Assembly (NCBI GenBank): GCA_030765455.1 | Contig: JAVCCM010000028.1 | Location: forward strand, 1 to 35,882 | From: Candidatus Electryonea clarkiae | GTDB taxonomy: Bacteria; Electryoneota; Electryoneia; Electryoneales; Electryoneaceae | Length of the DNA: 35,882 nucleotides | Direction: 5' to 3' | Shown: positions 16,033-23,601 of the stretch, piece after piece | How the letters are laid out: each line of letters opens with the position of its first letter | Position numbering within the stretch: position 1 is the stretch's first letter | The notes under the pieces: generated by a model | Told to the model about the DNA's origin: nothing | Database searches by the model: none | The model's input: the letters and a program-made list of their open reading frames with translations, nothing else | Position numbers and translations under genes: made by a program

Positions 16033-17064
16033 ATGAACATAATCGATCTCAGGAGCGATACAGTCACAAAACCTTCTGCAGCCATGCGTAAAAAGATGTA
16101 TGAAGCGGAAGTTGGAGATGACGTATTTGGCGAGGATTCGACCGTTATCGCTTTGCAGGACAGGGTTGCGGAGATCCTGAAGAAGGAAGCAGCTCTCTAT
16201 GTTCCGTCGGGTACAATGGCAAATCAAATCGCAATATCTGTCCTGACAAGTCCCGGTGATGAAGTTTACGTTGATATTGGTAGTCATATATTTAACTATG
16301 AATCCGGTTCAGCCGGATTTATTTCAGGTGTGCAATTATATCCGATTGTTGGTACACGAGGAGTTTTCACCCGTGAACAGCTTGAGGATTGTCTCCGTCC
16401 TAAGGATGATCATTTCCCACCATCCTCGACAGTCGTTGTTGAAAACACCCACAATCGAGGCGGTGGTACAGTCTGGCATTTAAGAGAAATGCATCGTATC
16501 TATGAGTTGACGCGCGAACGAAACATGAGAATGCATCTTGATGGTGCCCGGTTATGGAATGCAGTTGCCGCAACAGGTACACCTGAAAGAGACTGGGCTC
16601 AATATGCAGATACAGTTTCGGTATGTTTCAGCAAAGCTCTCGGCGCTCCGGTCGGCAGTGCCATTGCTGGCACAAAAGAGATAATTACAGAAGCGCATCG
16701 TGTACGAAAACGGCTTGGCGGTGGAATGCGGCAAGCTGGAATAATTGCAGCGGGTGCGCTATATGCGATTGAGAATAACCGTTCACGACTGGTAGAAGAT
16801 CACCTGAAAGCAAAAAAACTTGCTGAAGGTTTATGTGAGATACCCGGTTTTTATGTTGATGTCGATCATGTAGATACCAATATTGTAATTGTTGACATGT
16901 CTGAACGTTCACTGGATGCTGAAAGATTTTCAAGTGTCTTAAAGGATCAGGGCATACTTGTCGTTATGGCTGGAAGGATGAAAGTCAGGATGGTTACGCA
17001 TTTTGATTTGACTGAAAATGATATTGTTAATACGCTGAAAATAATCAATAGTTTATACCATTAA
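16033..17064 (+). CDS. ltaE: Low-specificity L-threonine aldolase
   Basis: This is a 343-residue pyridoxal-phosphate enzyme that splits L-threonine or allo-threonine to glycine and acetaldehyde. Length and motifs match the family: the DLRSDTVT start, GDDVFGED at about 28, the glycine-rich PSGTMANQ at about 58, ENTHNRGGG at about 137, [10 protein letters not shown] with the cofactor-holding Asp170, and [12 protein letters not shown] with Lys201 as the Schiff-base lysine. The GGGMRQAG loop follows. All key residues are present. ATG 16033 has GGAG seven bases upstream. It is a cytosolic enzyme placed 27 bases after a barrel gene; co-transcription is likely but no functional link is obvious. Confidence 0.95.
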   Translation: MNIIDLRSDTVTKPSAAMRKKMYEAEVGDDVFGEDSTVIALQDRVAEILKKEAALYVPSGTMANQIAISVLTSPGDEVYVDIGSHIFNYESGSAGFISGVQLYPIVGTRGVFTREQLEDCLRPKDDHFPPSSTVVVENTHNRGGGTVWHLREMHRIYELTRERNMRMHLDGARLWNAVAATGTPERDWAQYADTVSVCFSKALGAPVGSAIAGTKEIITEAHRVRKRLGGGMRQAGIIAAGALYAIENNRSRLVEDHLKAKKLAEGLCEIPGFYVDVDHVDTNIVIVDMSERSLDAERFSSVLKDQGILVVMAGRMKVRMVTHFDLTENDIVNTLKIINSLYH

Positions 17065-17147
17065 TTGTTATGTAAATAGCTAAATAGCCTGGTCTTTTCA
17101 CGCAAAGGCGGGCCGTCCGGTAATCCAGGTAAAACCAGGAGTTTCTG

Positions 17148-18131
17148 ATGGAACTATCACGTAGCGATCATCCCTTCATAGACACGATTGAAGTTGGCGA
17201 CAGTTTTGATGGATATTATGTATTAAGAAAACTGAATCTTGGGACTACCAGGGCAAATAAACCATTTTTGATTTTCGAGTTTACTGATAGAACCGGTCAT
17301 ATTAAGGGTAAGATGTGGGATGATGCGAATACTGCATATAAAACACTCACAGAAGGCACAGTTGTAAAAGTACGCGCCCTGGCAGATGAGTACCAGGGAC
17401 AGGTGGAATTGACGATTAAAAGGATCCGGCCAATGGAGGAAAATGCCGGTGATATGACACGATTTCTTCCTGTTTCAGGCAGAGAGCCCGAGGATGATTG
17501 GAGTTATGTCAAAGAAGCAATGTTTCGAATGCAAAACCAGGGATTGAAAAAATTACTTGAAAACCTGCTGGATGATGAAGAATTTGTTTCAAATTTTGAG
17601 AAAGCTCCGGCAGGGAAACGTTGGCATCATGGCTATCTCGGTGGATTGCTTGAACATTCAGCATCTATGATCCAATTAGTCGAGAAGATATCGTCACAAT
17701 ATGAATATCTGGATAAGGATTTATTAATAGCGGGCGCGTTGTTACATGATGTCGGAAAGATCTGGGAGCTTGAATACACCACAATGATCGATTATAGCGT
17801 AACGGGGAGACTGGTTGGTCATATCACCATGGGCGCGAATTTTGTAACAGAACGCAGCAAAGGTATTGAAGAGCTTGATGAAGAGACCTTGGCACAATTA
17901 ATTCACTTGATCTTGAGTCACCAGGGTACTAAGGAACATGGCTCACCAGTTATACCGATGATGCGTGAAGCATATATCCTGTACTATTGCGATGAAATTG
18001 ATAGTAAGATGAACGCCATCAACAGTGAACTCGAAAAAGCTTCAGGCGGAGGCGGCGCTTTCACGAATTATATTAATTTATTGGATACCATGCTTTATAA
18101 GGGCGGAGGGTTTGAAGAAGAGGAACAGTAA
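17148..18131 (+). CDS. yhaM: YhaM/CBF1-type 3'-5' exoribonuclease (OB fold plus HD domain)
   Basis: This is a 327-residue cytosolic nuclease. Residues 15-100 form an OB-fold nucleic-acid-binding domain (YYVLRKLNLGTTRANKPF; GHIKGKMWDD; VVKVRALADEYQGQVEL). Residues 160-300 form the HD domain: KRWHHGYLGGLLEHS gives the first metal histidines, LLHDVGKIWEL the HD pair, and LILSHQG a further histidine; YYCDEIDSKMN follows. This matches Bacillus YhaM and Staphylococcus CBF1, Mn-dependent 3'-5' exonucleases acting on short RNA and DNA. The start ATG has AGGAG six bases upstream. The C-terminus ends in a glycine- and glutamate-rich tail. An AT-type hairpin follows at 18141-18161. Confidence 0.9.
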   Translation: MELSRSDHPFIDTIEVGDSFDGYYVLRKLNLGTTRANKPFLIFEFTDRTGHIKGKMWDDANTAYKTLTEGTVVKVRALADEYQGQVELTIKRIRPMEENAGDMTRFLPVSGREPEDDWSYVKEAMFRMQNQGLKKLLENLLDDEEFVSNFEKAPAGKRWHHGYLGGLLEHSASMIQLVEKISSQYEYLDKDLLIAGALLHDVGKIWELEYTTMIDYSVTGRLVGHITMGANFVTERSKGIEELDEETLAQLIHLILSHQGTKEHGSPVIPMMREAYILYYCDEIDSKMNAINSELEKASGGGGAFTNYINLLDTMLYKGGGFEEEEQ

Positions 18132-18140
18132 TACCATTCG

Positions 18141-18161
18141 AGGTTTTTCACGAAAAAACCT
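18141..18161 (+). terminator. Weak AT-rich hairpin after the YhaM gene
   Basis: AGGTTTTT pairs with AAAAACCT across a 5-base loop, eight base pairs in all, beginning ten bases after the stop codon. It has no U-tract, so it could be an RNA 3'-end stabiliser or a weak terminator rather than a true intrinsic terminator. Confidence 0.3.
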
Positions 18162-18235
18162 GAATAAATAAATTGTAAATCCTGTTCCTTCGGATTTGCC
18201 TGGTTGAACAAAAATGAAGATTTGAGAATATTACT

Positions 18236-18790
18236 ATGAAGATTTACACCCGCACAGGGGACAAAGGTAAAACGAGCCTGCTGAAAGGGGGGAGGGTTCC
18301 CAAACATCACCTCAGGGTGGAAGCCTATGGGACGGTTGATGAATTAAACAGCTACCTGGGATACATCCGTGCAATAAACAACGATCCTGAGATAGAAAAA
18401 GCAATAGGAAGAATTCAACCTGTCCTGCATGTCTTGAGCAGTGATGTTGCCGCGACATGGGAAGAGGATGAAGACAAACCGAGTATTCCTCGAATAAATG
18501 CTCATGAGACTGATGTATTGGAGAGGGAGATAGATCGTTTGGACGAAGAACTACCGGAACTCAAACATTTTATCTTACCTGGCGGCTTAGTCTCGGGAGC
18601 ATCCATTCATATTGCCAGAACCATCAGCCGCCGCGCTGAAAGACGAATGACCGAATTGGAGGAGAAGGCAGGAGGTGTGAACCCCGATGCAATAAAATTT
18701 GTCAACCGTTTGAGCGACTACTTATTTACTCTCGCACGGTGGGCGAATTTCAGGGACGGCTTTGAAGAAACAAAATGGGACAAAGGATAA
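18236..18790 (+). CDS. pduO: PduO-type ATP:cob(I)alamin adenosyltransferase
   Basis: This is a 184-residue cytosolic enzyme that transfers the adenosyl group of ATP to cob(I)alamin to make coenzyme B12. Diagnostic motifs are all present: KIYTRTGDKGKTSLLKG, the N-terminal ATP loop; RVEAYGTVDELNSYLG, the core; FILPGG; and SRRAERRM with the ATP-binding arginines. FVNRLSDYLFTLAR ends the helical bundle. Length is normal for the family. It suggests adenosylcobalamin-dependent enzymes elsewhere in the genome (for example methylmalonyl-CoA mutase); none is in the window and no cobalamin riboswitch is seen upstream. ATG 18236 has only a weak GAG ribosome site. It is 104 bases after the YhaM gene. Confidence 0.93.
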   Translation: MKIYTRTGDKGKTSLLKGGRVPKHHLRVEAYGTVDELNSYLGYIRAINNDPEIEKAIGRIQPVLHVLSSDVAATWEEDEDKPSIPRINAHETDVLEREIDRLDEELPELKHFILPGGLVSGASIHIARTISRRAERRMTELEEKAGGVNPDAIKFVNRLSDYLFTLARWANFRDGFEETKWDKG

Positions 18791-18798
18791 GTTTGCCC

Positions 18799-18832
18799 GC
18801 AAGCAGCTTCAGAACTGTTGATAACTGCTTTT
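18799..18832 (+). terminator. Possible weak terminator after the adenosyltransferase gene
   Basis: AAGCAG pairs with CTGCTT around an 18-base partly self-pairing loop and is followed by TTAT. It lies nine bases after the stop codon, between two convergent genes. The stem is short, so it is only a candidate. Confidence 0.25.
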
Positions 18833-18854
18833 ATCCCTTGGAGTTTTCAAGCCT

Positions 18855-20342
18855 TTAAACTTCAATCCCTTCGTCTTTCCATTCTTTAATCAAGTTCTGA
18901 AGATAACGTCTGCTGATACCAAGAGTTCTCGATGCTTCGCTGCGATTCCCTGCTGATTCAGCCAGGATACGCAGGATATGATTTTTCTCTGCTGCTTTTA
19001 ATGAAAGGTCTTCAGGTCCTTCGTCGCCTGCGGCGCTTCGGGTAAAGATCAAATGATCGGCTGTGATAGTCAGACCGGGACATAACACTACTGCTCTTTC
19101 CACCGTACGTTCAAGTTCCCTGACATTTCCCGGCCATTTAGCGCGCGTGAGCATGGTAAGAGATTCTCTACTGAACCTGATATGCCCCCTGTTTGATTGC
19201 TCACTGAAACGTCTCAAGATTTTTTCTGCAATCAGCAGGATATCATCTCGTCTCTCTCTCAATGGAGGAACCCTTATTTCAATGCCGTTAATACGGTAAT
19301 ACAGATCTTCCCTGAAAAGGTTTTCCTTTACTCTAATCGGAAGATCACTGTGCGTGGCGGAAACAATCCTGACGTCAGTACTCAGATTTTTTAAGCCACC
19401 AACCGGTTTATATTGTCCGTCCTGCAAGACACGAAGTAGTTTTGCCTGTATTCGTAAAGGGATATCTGCCACTTCGTCCAGCATTAGCGTACCGCCGCTA
19501 GCCAGCGACAAAAGTCCCGGTTTGTCCTGATGAGCGCCTGTAAATGATCCTTTTACATGTCCGAATAATTCACTTTCAAGTAGTTCCTCACCAAGGTTTC
19601 CTGCAAATAGAGCGAGGAATGGCTTTTCACCACGTGGACCTACACGGTGAATTGCCCTTGCGATCAATTCTTTACCGGTGCCCGATTCACCCTGTATTAA
19701 AACCGGAAGATCGGTTTGTGAAACCCTTTCCATAAGAGCAAATACCTGCTCCATAGCTTTGGACTGACCGATAATTTCTTCAAAGGCAAATCGTCCTGCT
19801 TTTATTCGTAACCGGGCATTTTCATCAATCAAAGCCGCCACAGTCTGTGCCTGATCAATAGCCTGCGCTGCAAGCGAACCGAATAGCAGCAAAGCATCAC
19901 CAGACTGTTCTGAAAACGAGTTTTCACCAAGTCTGCTGTCAAGATAGAGAGCCCCGATAATCTCATCCCCCAGTCTTAGAGGAACAGATGCGACCGAACG
20001 GATATCATGCATAATGATAGAAGAAGCTCCTGCAAAACGCGGGTCCTGACGGGCGTCCTCAGTTATTACAACTTCACCTTTTTCAACAGCTCGTTTTATT
20101 GCAGTTTGAGTAGTTTTCCCCAAACCACCGACTTCATCGGGATTCAATTGGAGAGCGGCGCTAACTTCCATCTTGCCGTCTTCGCCTTTGAGGAACAAAT
20201 AACCGCGTTCAGCATGAAGTGATTCTACTACGCTTTGTAAAACCATTTCGGGTAATTTGGCGGGATCACTGTTCGTGTGAATTTCCCGCACGATTCGGAA
20301 CAGACTCGACAGTAATATTTCTTGCTTATCAACTTCACTCAT
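18855..20342 (-). CDS. Sigma-54-dependent transcriptional activator (GAF - AAA+ - Fis HTH)
   Basis: This is an enhancer-binding protein of about 495 residues. I chose ATG 20342 (MSEVDKQEI, preceded by GAGTGAAAAC) over the upstream ATG at 20375. The N-terminal GAF domain (about 20-180; ERGYLFLKGEDGKMEV; SVASVPLRLGDEIIGALYLD) would sense a small ligand. The AAA+ core holds Walker A GESGTGKELIARAIHR, the sigma-54 contact loop GSFTGA (the common variant of GAFTGA), GGTLMLDEVADIP (Walker B) and LYYRINGIEIRVPPLRERRDDI. The C-terminal Fis-type helix-turn-helix is NRSEASRTLGISRRYLQNLI. With no receiver domain it is not a classical two-component regulator. A sigma-54-type promoter lies 3 kb away at 23496. 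The genes it controls are not known. Confidence 0.93.
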   Translation of the reverse strand: MSEVDKQEILLSSLFRIVREIHTNSDPAKLPEMVLQSVVESLHAERGYLFLKGEDGKMEVSAALQLNPDEVGGLGKTTQTAIKRAVEKGEVVITEDARQDPRFAGASSIIMHDIRSVASVPLRLGDEIIGALYLDSRLGENSFSEQSGDALLLFGSLAAQAIDQAQTVAALIDENARLRIKAGRFAFEEIIGQSKAMEQVFALMERVSQTDLPVLIQGESGTGKELIARAIHRVGPRGEKPFLALFAGNLGEELLESELFGHVKGSFTGAHQDKPGLLSLASGGTLMLDEVADIPLRIQAKLLRVLQDGQYKPVGGLKNLSTDVRIVSATHSDLPIRVKENLFREDLYYRINGIEIRVPPLRERRDDILLIAEKILRRFSEQSNRGHIRFSRESLTMLTRAKWPGNVRELERTVERAVVLCPGLTITADHLIFTRSAAGDEGPEDLSLKAAEKNHILRILAESAGNRSEASRTLGISRRYLQNLIKEWKDEGIEV

Positions 20343-20565
20343 GTTTTCACTCAAAAATAGATTATTGCACGTCAATCAAAAATAACTGTTCATTTCTATT
20401 CAAAATTTTCAAATGTATTTGTTCAAATTAGAAAGGAAGAAGCTATATATTCCGGATTAAACACATTTCTGCTGTCTCCGAACTGCGGAGATTATTCTAA
20501 ACCATAAGATTAAAAATGCAACCCATGATTACAAGCTGAATATGCACCCGAATGAGAAAGTAATA

Positions 20566-21354
20566 TCATGTGGTATCATTTACAACGAATCTGCTTGTTT
20601 CGCTCCGTGTGAAATTACCCAAAAGATCATAAACCCAGACATTCCAAAGATAATCATCATCGATTAAGGGAGTATCTACTCTAAGTGAATCAAATAAATC
20701 TCCTTGTTCTGTAGGGTTAGCGCTCACAATATCATTTTCTTCATACCTGATGACACCAGCGAGTGTCCGTACCTGGACAGAATAGTTGATGTTGAACTGA
20801 ACGTCGTACTTTTTCCATACTAAAGTTGGATATTCTGTATAAGAAATCATGCCGCCAACAGGCCAGATCAATTCAGGCAAATCTGCCAGCACACGGGTTA
20901 TCATTGCTTTATCACTTTTTTCAACATGCCCGTCTGAGTCAAAAACAAATAGATGGAAAGGATCACCGACAAAATTGAAAATTGTATATCCGGTCTGAAC
21001 CGGATTGAACTCGAAGCGATAATGCTGAACTGAAGCATCATACGGCATTATAAACCTTATTGAATCCGCAATTTCAAGATATACATTTTCAATACCATCA
21101 GGATCATCAATGTGCGCTTCCGCAGTTATTGTGCTGCGCGGTTCTTCACCTTGAGTGAGACCTATGAATGCAGTTTTAATAGAAAAAAACTCGATCACAG
21201 CCGGATTGTCCGGTATTATTGGCGGAACGTAATGATCGCTATTTGGATCAAGCGGATTATCGCGCGGAGCATTGCATCCGAAAAATCCCAGCGATATTGA
21301 AATAGCAAGAGACAATCGGCACAACTTATTGAAGTATTGATTTTTAATTATCAA
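20566..21354 (-). CDS. DNPLDP-type lipoprotein, function unknown
   Basis: This is a lipoprotein of about 262 residues. The open frame begins at ATG 21384, but the promoter's -10 box ends at 21387, which would put the transcript start downstream of that ATG. TTG at 21354 (MIIKNQYFNKLCRL), with AGGG about eight bases upstream, gives a textbook lipoprotein signal ending LGFFGC. The mature protein begins CNAPRDNPLDPNSD, a motif frequent after the lipid-anchored cysteine in several FCB phyla. The remainder is beta-rich, with an Ig-like region (EEPRSTITAEAHIDDPDG) and a segment like fibronectin type III (LIWPVGGMISYTEYPTLVWK). It is probably held at the outer membrane or on the surface. It is divergent from the HD-GYP gene and downstream of nothing obvious. 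Confidence 0.72.
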   Translation of the reverse strand: MIIKNQYFNKLCRLSLAISISLGFFGCNAPRDNPLDPNSDHYVPPIIPDNPAVIEFFSIKTAFIGLTQGEEPRSTITAEAHIDDPDGIENVYLEIADSIRFIMPYDASVQHYRFEFNPVQTGYTIFNFVGDPFHLFVFDSDGHVEKSDKAMITRVLADLPELIWPVGGMISYTEYPTLVWKKYDVQFNINYSVQVRTLAGVIRYEENDIVSANPTEQGDLFDSLRVDTPLIDDDYLWNVWVYDLLGNFTRSETSRFVVNDTT

Positions 21355-21386
21355 AACAAACAACCCTGATCTAATTAGATGCAAAT

Positions 21387-21415
21387 ATTATACACACACT
21401 TGTATGTACAGGCAA
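21387..21415 (-). promoter_or_regulatory. Sigma-70-type promoter for the DNPLDP lipoprotein
   Basis: On the minus strand TTGCCT (21415-21410), then 17 bases, then a perfect TATAAT (21392-21387). The expected transcript start at about 21380 lies inside the longest open frame, which is why a downstream start codon (21354) is preferred. Confidence 0.5.
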
Positions 21416-21942
21416 GAGAAAGGTAAAATAATAGTAGTTCTGAAAATATTGGAGAACATTCATGACCTGGGGGCACATATCTCAACCAACAATTGGTTTT
21501 ATTGGATGTATGGGATTGGTGAATAGGGGTATCCCTCCTCCTGTACCCTGACTCTTCACGATTATCTCTTCGCAGTGTGTTTCACAATCCCTGATTATTT
21601 TGAATTATTGACAAAGATGTACAACAATACCAATATTTATTATTGCTCATATTTGTCAAGACCAAACCATTGTACTTGACTTCTTACAGGCTTAGTAAGT
21701 ATTCTCTCTTCCAAGTTATACCGTTAGTTATAAAGAAACTGATGCTTCTCGGAACATCAGAATAATTAAATGATTGCGTTACTTTCTTTACATGTGTGAA
21801 ATAATTATTTTTCATTAGATATTATTACGCGTCAAAAAGAGTTATAATTCAATTATCAATATATGTTTCTTAACGAGACAATGAACGAAGAAGAACAAAG
21901 CTTTTCAACAGATATTTTAAAAGGTCTCATGGAAGATAATTT
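21416..21942. other. Intergenic stretch between divergent genes
   Basis: This is about 530 bases with no convincing gene or RNA. It holds a promoter candidate at 21676-21705 and, at about 21596-21630, another TTGACA followed by AT-rich sequence without a good -10 box. The segment 21470-21545 is less AT-rich than the rest and shows a short AGGGGTATCCCT palindrome; I see no other structure. Confidence 0.4.
21676..21705 (+). promoter_or_regulatory. Sigma-70-type promoter candidate for the HD-GYP gene
   Basis: TTGACT (21676-21681), 18-base spacer, TATTCT (21700-21705). It would give a 5' leader of more than 220 bases, which is long, so another start nearer the gene may exist. Pattern match only. 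Confidence 0.3.
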
Positions 21943-23124
21943 ATGCGGATTGTAAATGTATCAAGCCTTCAGGAAGGCGACATTCTTGGCAAATCGATAT
22001 TTGATGAGCGGTTTGAATTGATGCTCGCATCAGGCTATAAATTAAATTCTGAGATTATTGAAAGTATAATAAAACGTGGGTTCAGTCATGTTTATTTAAT
22101 GGATGAATTGACAAAAGATATTGAACCTGAAGAAGTTATTGATGAAAGAATCCGAAATATTACCAATCAAAGATTGGCAAAAACATTTGAAAACGTTAAA
22201 AACAATCTCTCATTTGACACGGTAGTTCCCGAAGAAATTAAAAAGCGAATTGAAGAAACCTCTAAGTCTATGCCGCTTTTACATATGGAAGACGTGCGAA
22301 AAAATGTAAATGATGTTATTTCTGAGATATACAAAAACCAAAAGCACCTTTTCGTATCCCTCCCCACAAGTCCCGATAATGAACAAGACTATCGTCATGC
22401 AATCGATACTACTGTTTTAGCGATTCTTATTGGCAGGATGTTCAAGTTTGATCTACGTGAATTGAAATTACTTGGAACAGCCGCAATGGTTCATGATGTT
22501 GGTAAAAATTCATTTGTAGCTATCCAGGCAAAAAAGGATTCTGAGAGAACCCGTGAAGAGAAAATGATTTTGCGGGAGCATCCGGTTTATTCAATGATGA
22601 TATTGAAAGGCAGCGATGAAAATACTTTTGTGGAACAGTTGGCAGTGCTTCAACATCATGAGCAGGCTGATGGGAGTGGATATCCGCAATGCCTGAAAAG
22701 TTCCGGCAATCCACCATTGTCATTTTTGCCAAGTAAGTCTCATTTTATTCATCGGCATGCAGAAATTCTCGCAGTGGCCAACACTTTCGACAACTTGGTT
22801 TCAGGGAGCTATGACGGCTTTGAGCATACACCGGAAGAGGCAATAAACCGGTTTATCCAAAAAGATGCAGGGGTATGGAACGAACATGTGGTGAAAGCGT
22901 TGGTTGATGTTGTCCAATGTTATCCAAGAGGAGCTTCAGTTCGAATCGCTCGTAATAGTTCTAACAAATATGTTGGGTTCAGAGGTGTTATTTCTGAAAG
23001 TAACCACATCGCACAATCGAAGCCTACTATCCTGCTCACACACAATGATCTAAACAAACCCATTCCACATTTTTATGTTGATTTTCGGGATGAAAAATAT
23101 ATGAAACTTATTATTGAAATGTAG
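21943..23124 (+). CDS. HD-GYP domain protein (cyclic-di-GMP phosphodiesterase family, metal site altered)
   Basis: This is a 393-residue cytosolic protein. Residues 1-60 (IVNVSSLQEGDILGKSIFDE; ASGYKLNSEIIESIIKRG) form the small N-domain often found before HD-GYP domains. The HD-GYP part covers about 145-330: RHAIDTTVLA (first His), MVHDVGK (HD pair), LREHPVYSMMIL (His), LQHHEQADGSGYPQ (HH and GYP). The later metal-ligand motif, normally V-A-D-x-x-D-A-L, reads VANTFDNL here, so the first Asp is Asn. About ten extra residues (PLSFLPSKSHFIHR) sit between GYP and that motif. Activity may therefore be reduced or altered. The last 70 residues resemble the C-terminal beta extension seen in some family members. 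It would act on cyclic di-GMP if active. Confidence 0.88.
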   Translation: MRIVNVSSLQEGDILGKSIFDERFELMLASGYKLNSEIIESIIKRGFSHVYLMDELTKDIEPEEVIDERIRNITNQRLAKTFENVKNNLSFDTVVPEEIKKRIEETSKSMPLLHMEDVRKNVNDVISEIYKNQKHLFVSLPTSPDNEQDYRHAIDTTVLAILIGRMFKFDLRELKLLGTAAMVHDVGKNSFVAIQAKKDSERTREEKMILREHPVYSMMILKGSDENTFVEQLAVLQHHEQADGSGYPQCLKSSGNPPLSFLPSKSHFIHRHAEILAVANTFDNLVSGSYDGFEHTPEEAINRFIQKDAGVWNEHVVKALVDVVQCYPRGASVRIARNSSNKYVGFRGVISESNHIAQSKPTILLTHNDLNKPIPHFYVDFRDEKYMKLIIEM

Positions 23125-23234
23125 ATTAGAGTATTTTTTTAATTTAGCACCATCCCAAAATTAAATTTGTTTCGTTCAACTCACAATAACCAAGAACTCA
23201 TCCTGCTATTTCCTTGTATCTATGTAGTTTTTTG

Positions 23235-23328
23235 GTACCAACCTGCACAGATTCTTATTTATTCAGAAAACACTCCCCAGGAAAACGTCAAAATATTGAG
23301 TACTGAATAATCATGATTCTGCTGGTAC
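23235..23328. repeat. Imperfect inverted repeat
   Basis: The left arm 23235-23266 begins GTACCA and ends ATTCAG. The right arm 23303-23328, read on the other strand, begins GTACCA and ends ATTCAG, with several gaps and mismatches between. It could be a hairpin or a worn mobile-element remnant. Confidence 0.3.
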
Positions 23329-23495
23329 ATGAAATCCAATTATCCTGTGAATTCAAAAAGTAAAATATCGCGGTTACATTTTGTAGCAAAATGAGTAATG
23401 ATTGGCTTCTAATGTTGCGAATTGATACTCAGGTTAGCTGTGAATTGGATAAAATCACTCATTAACTAATTGATAATTTTAGCCTTATTGTTTCA

Positions 23496-23511
23496 TGGTA
23501 CAATAATTGCT
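23496..23511 (+). promoter_or_regulatory. Sigma-54 (-24/-12) promoter candidate
   Basis: TGGTAC, five bases, then TTGCT: the GG (23497-23498) and GC (23509-23510) are separated by exactly the canonical ten bases, and only the fourth base (T for C) departs from the TGGCAC/TTGCW core. The expected transcript start is near 23522, about 80 bases before the ATG at 23602. A sigma-54 activator gene is 3 kb upstream. Confidence 0.5.
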
Positions 23512-23601
23512 TTTTGTCTCATATTGGGCTTCTCTGTCGGGAAATCCCTCGTATGTAAAAGATATGGTTAAAACAACACAAACACTTCTAAGGAGCAATT
23601 C

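Larger units (their letters stand above)
23125..23601. other. Intergenic stretch with a sigma-54-type promoter and a loose inverted repeat
   Basis: This is 477 bases without a gene. It holds the inverted repeat at 23235-23328 and the promoter at 23496-23511. A second GG/GC-like pair at 23404-23418 has the wrong spacing (11 bases). The rest is plain AT-rich sequence. Confidence 0.5.

Noticed and set aside
17090..17147. Possible cyclic-di-GMP (GEMM) riboswitch, because of ACGCAAAGGC and a CCGGTAA stretch
   Set aside because: The two stacked stems and the tetraloop/receptor arrangement cannot be drawn; the match is a few short words only.
18131..18236. Cobalamin riboswitch ahead of the adenosyltransferase gene
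   Set aside because: Only about 100 bases are available and no B12-box-like sequence is seen.
23404..23418. TGGCTT...TTGC match upstream of the 23602 gene
   Set aside because: Eleven bases between GG and GC; the site at 23496 has correct spacing and is nearer the gene.
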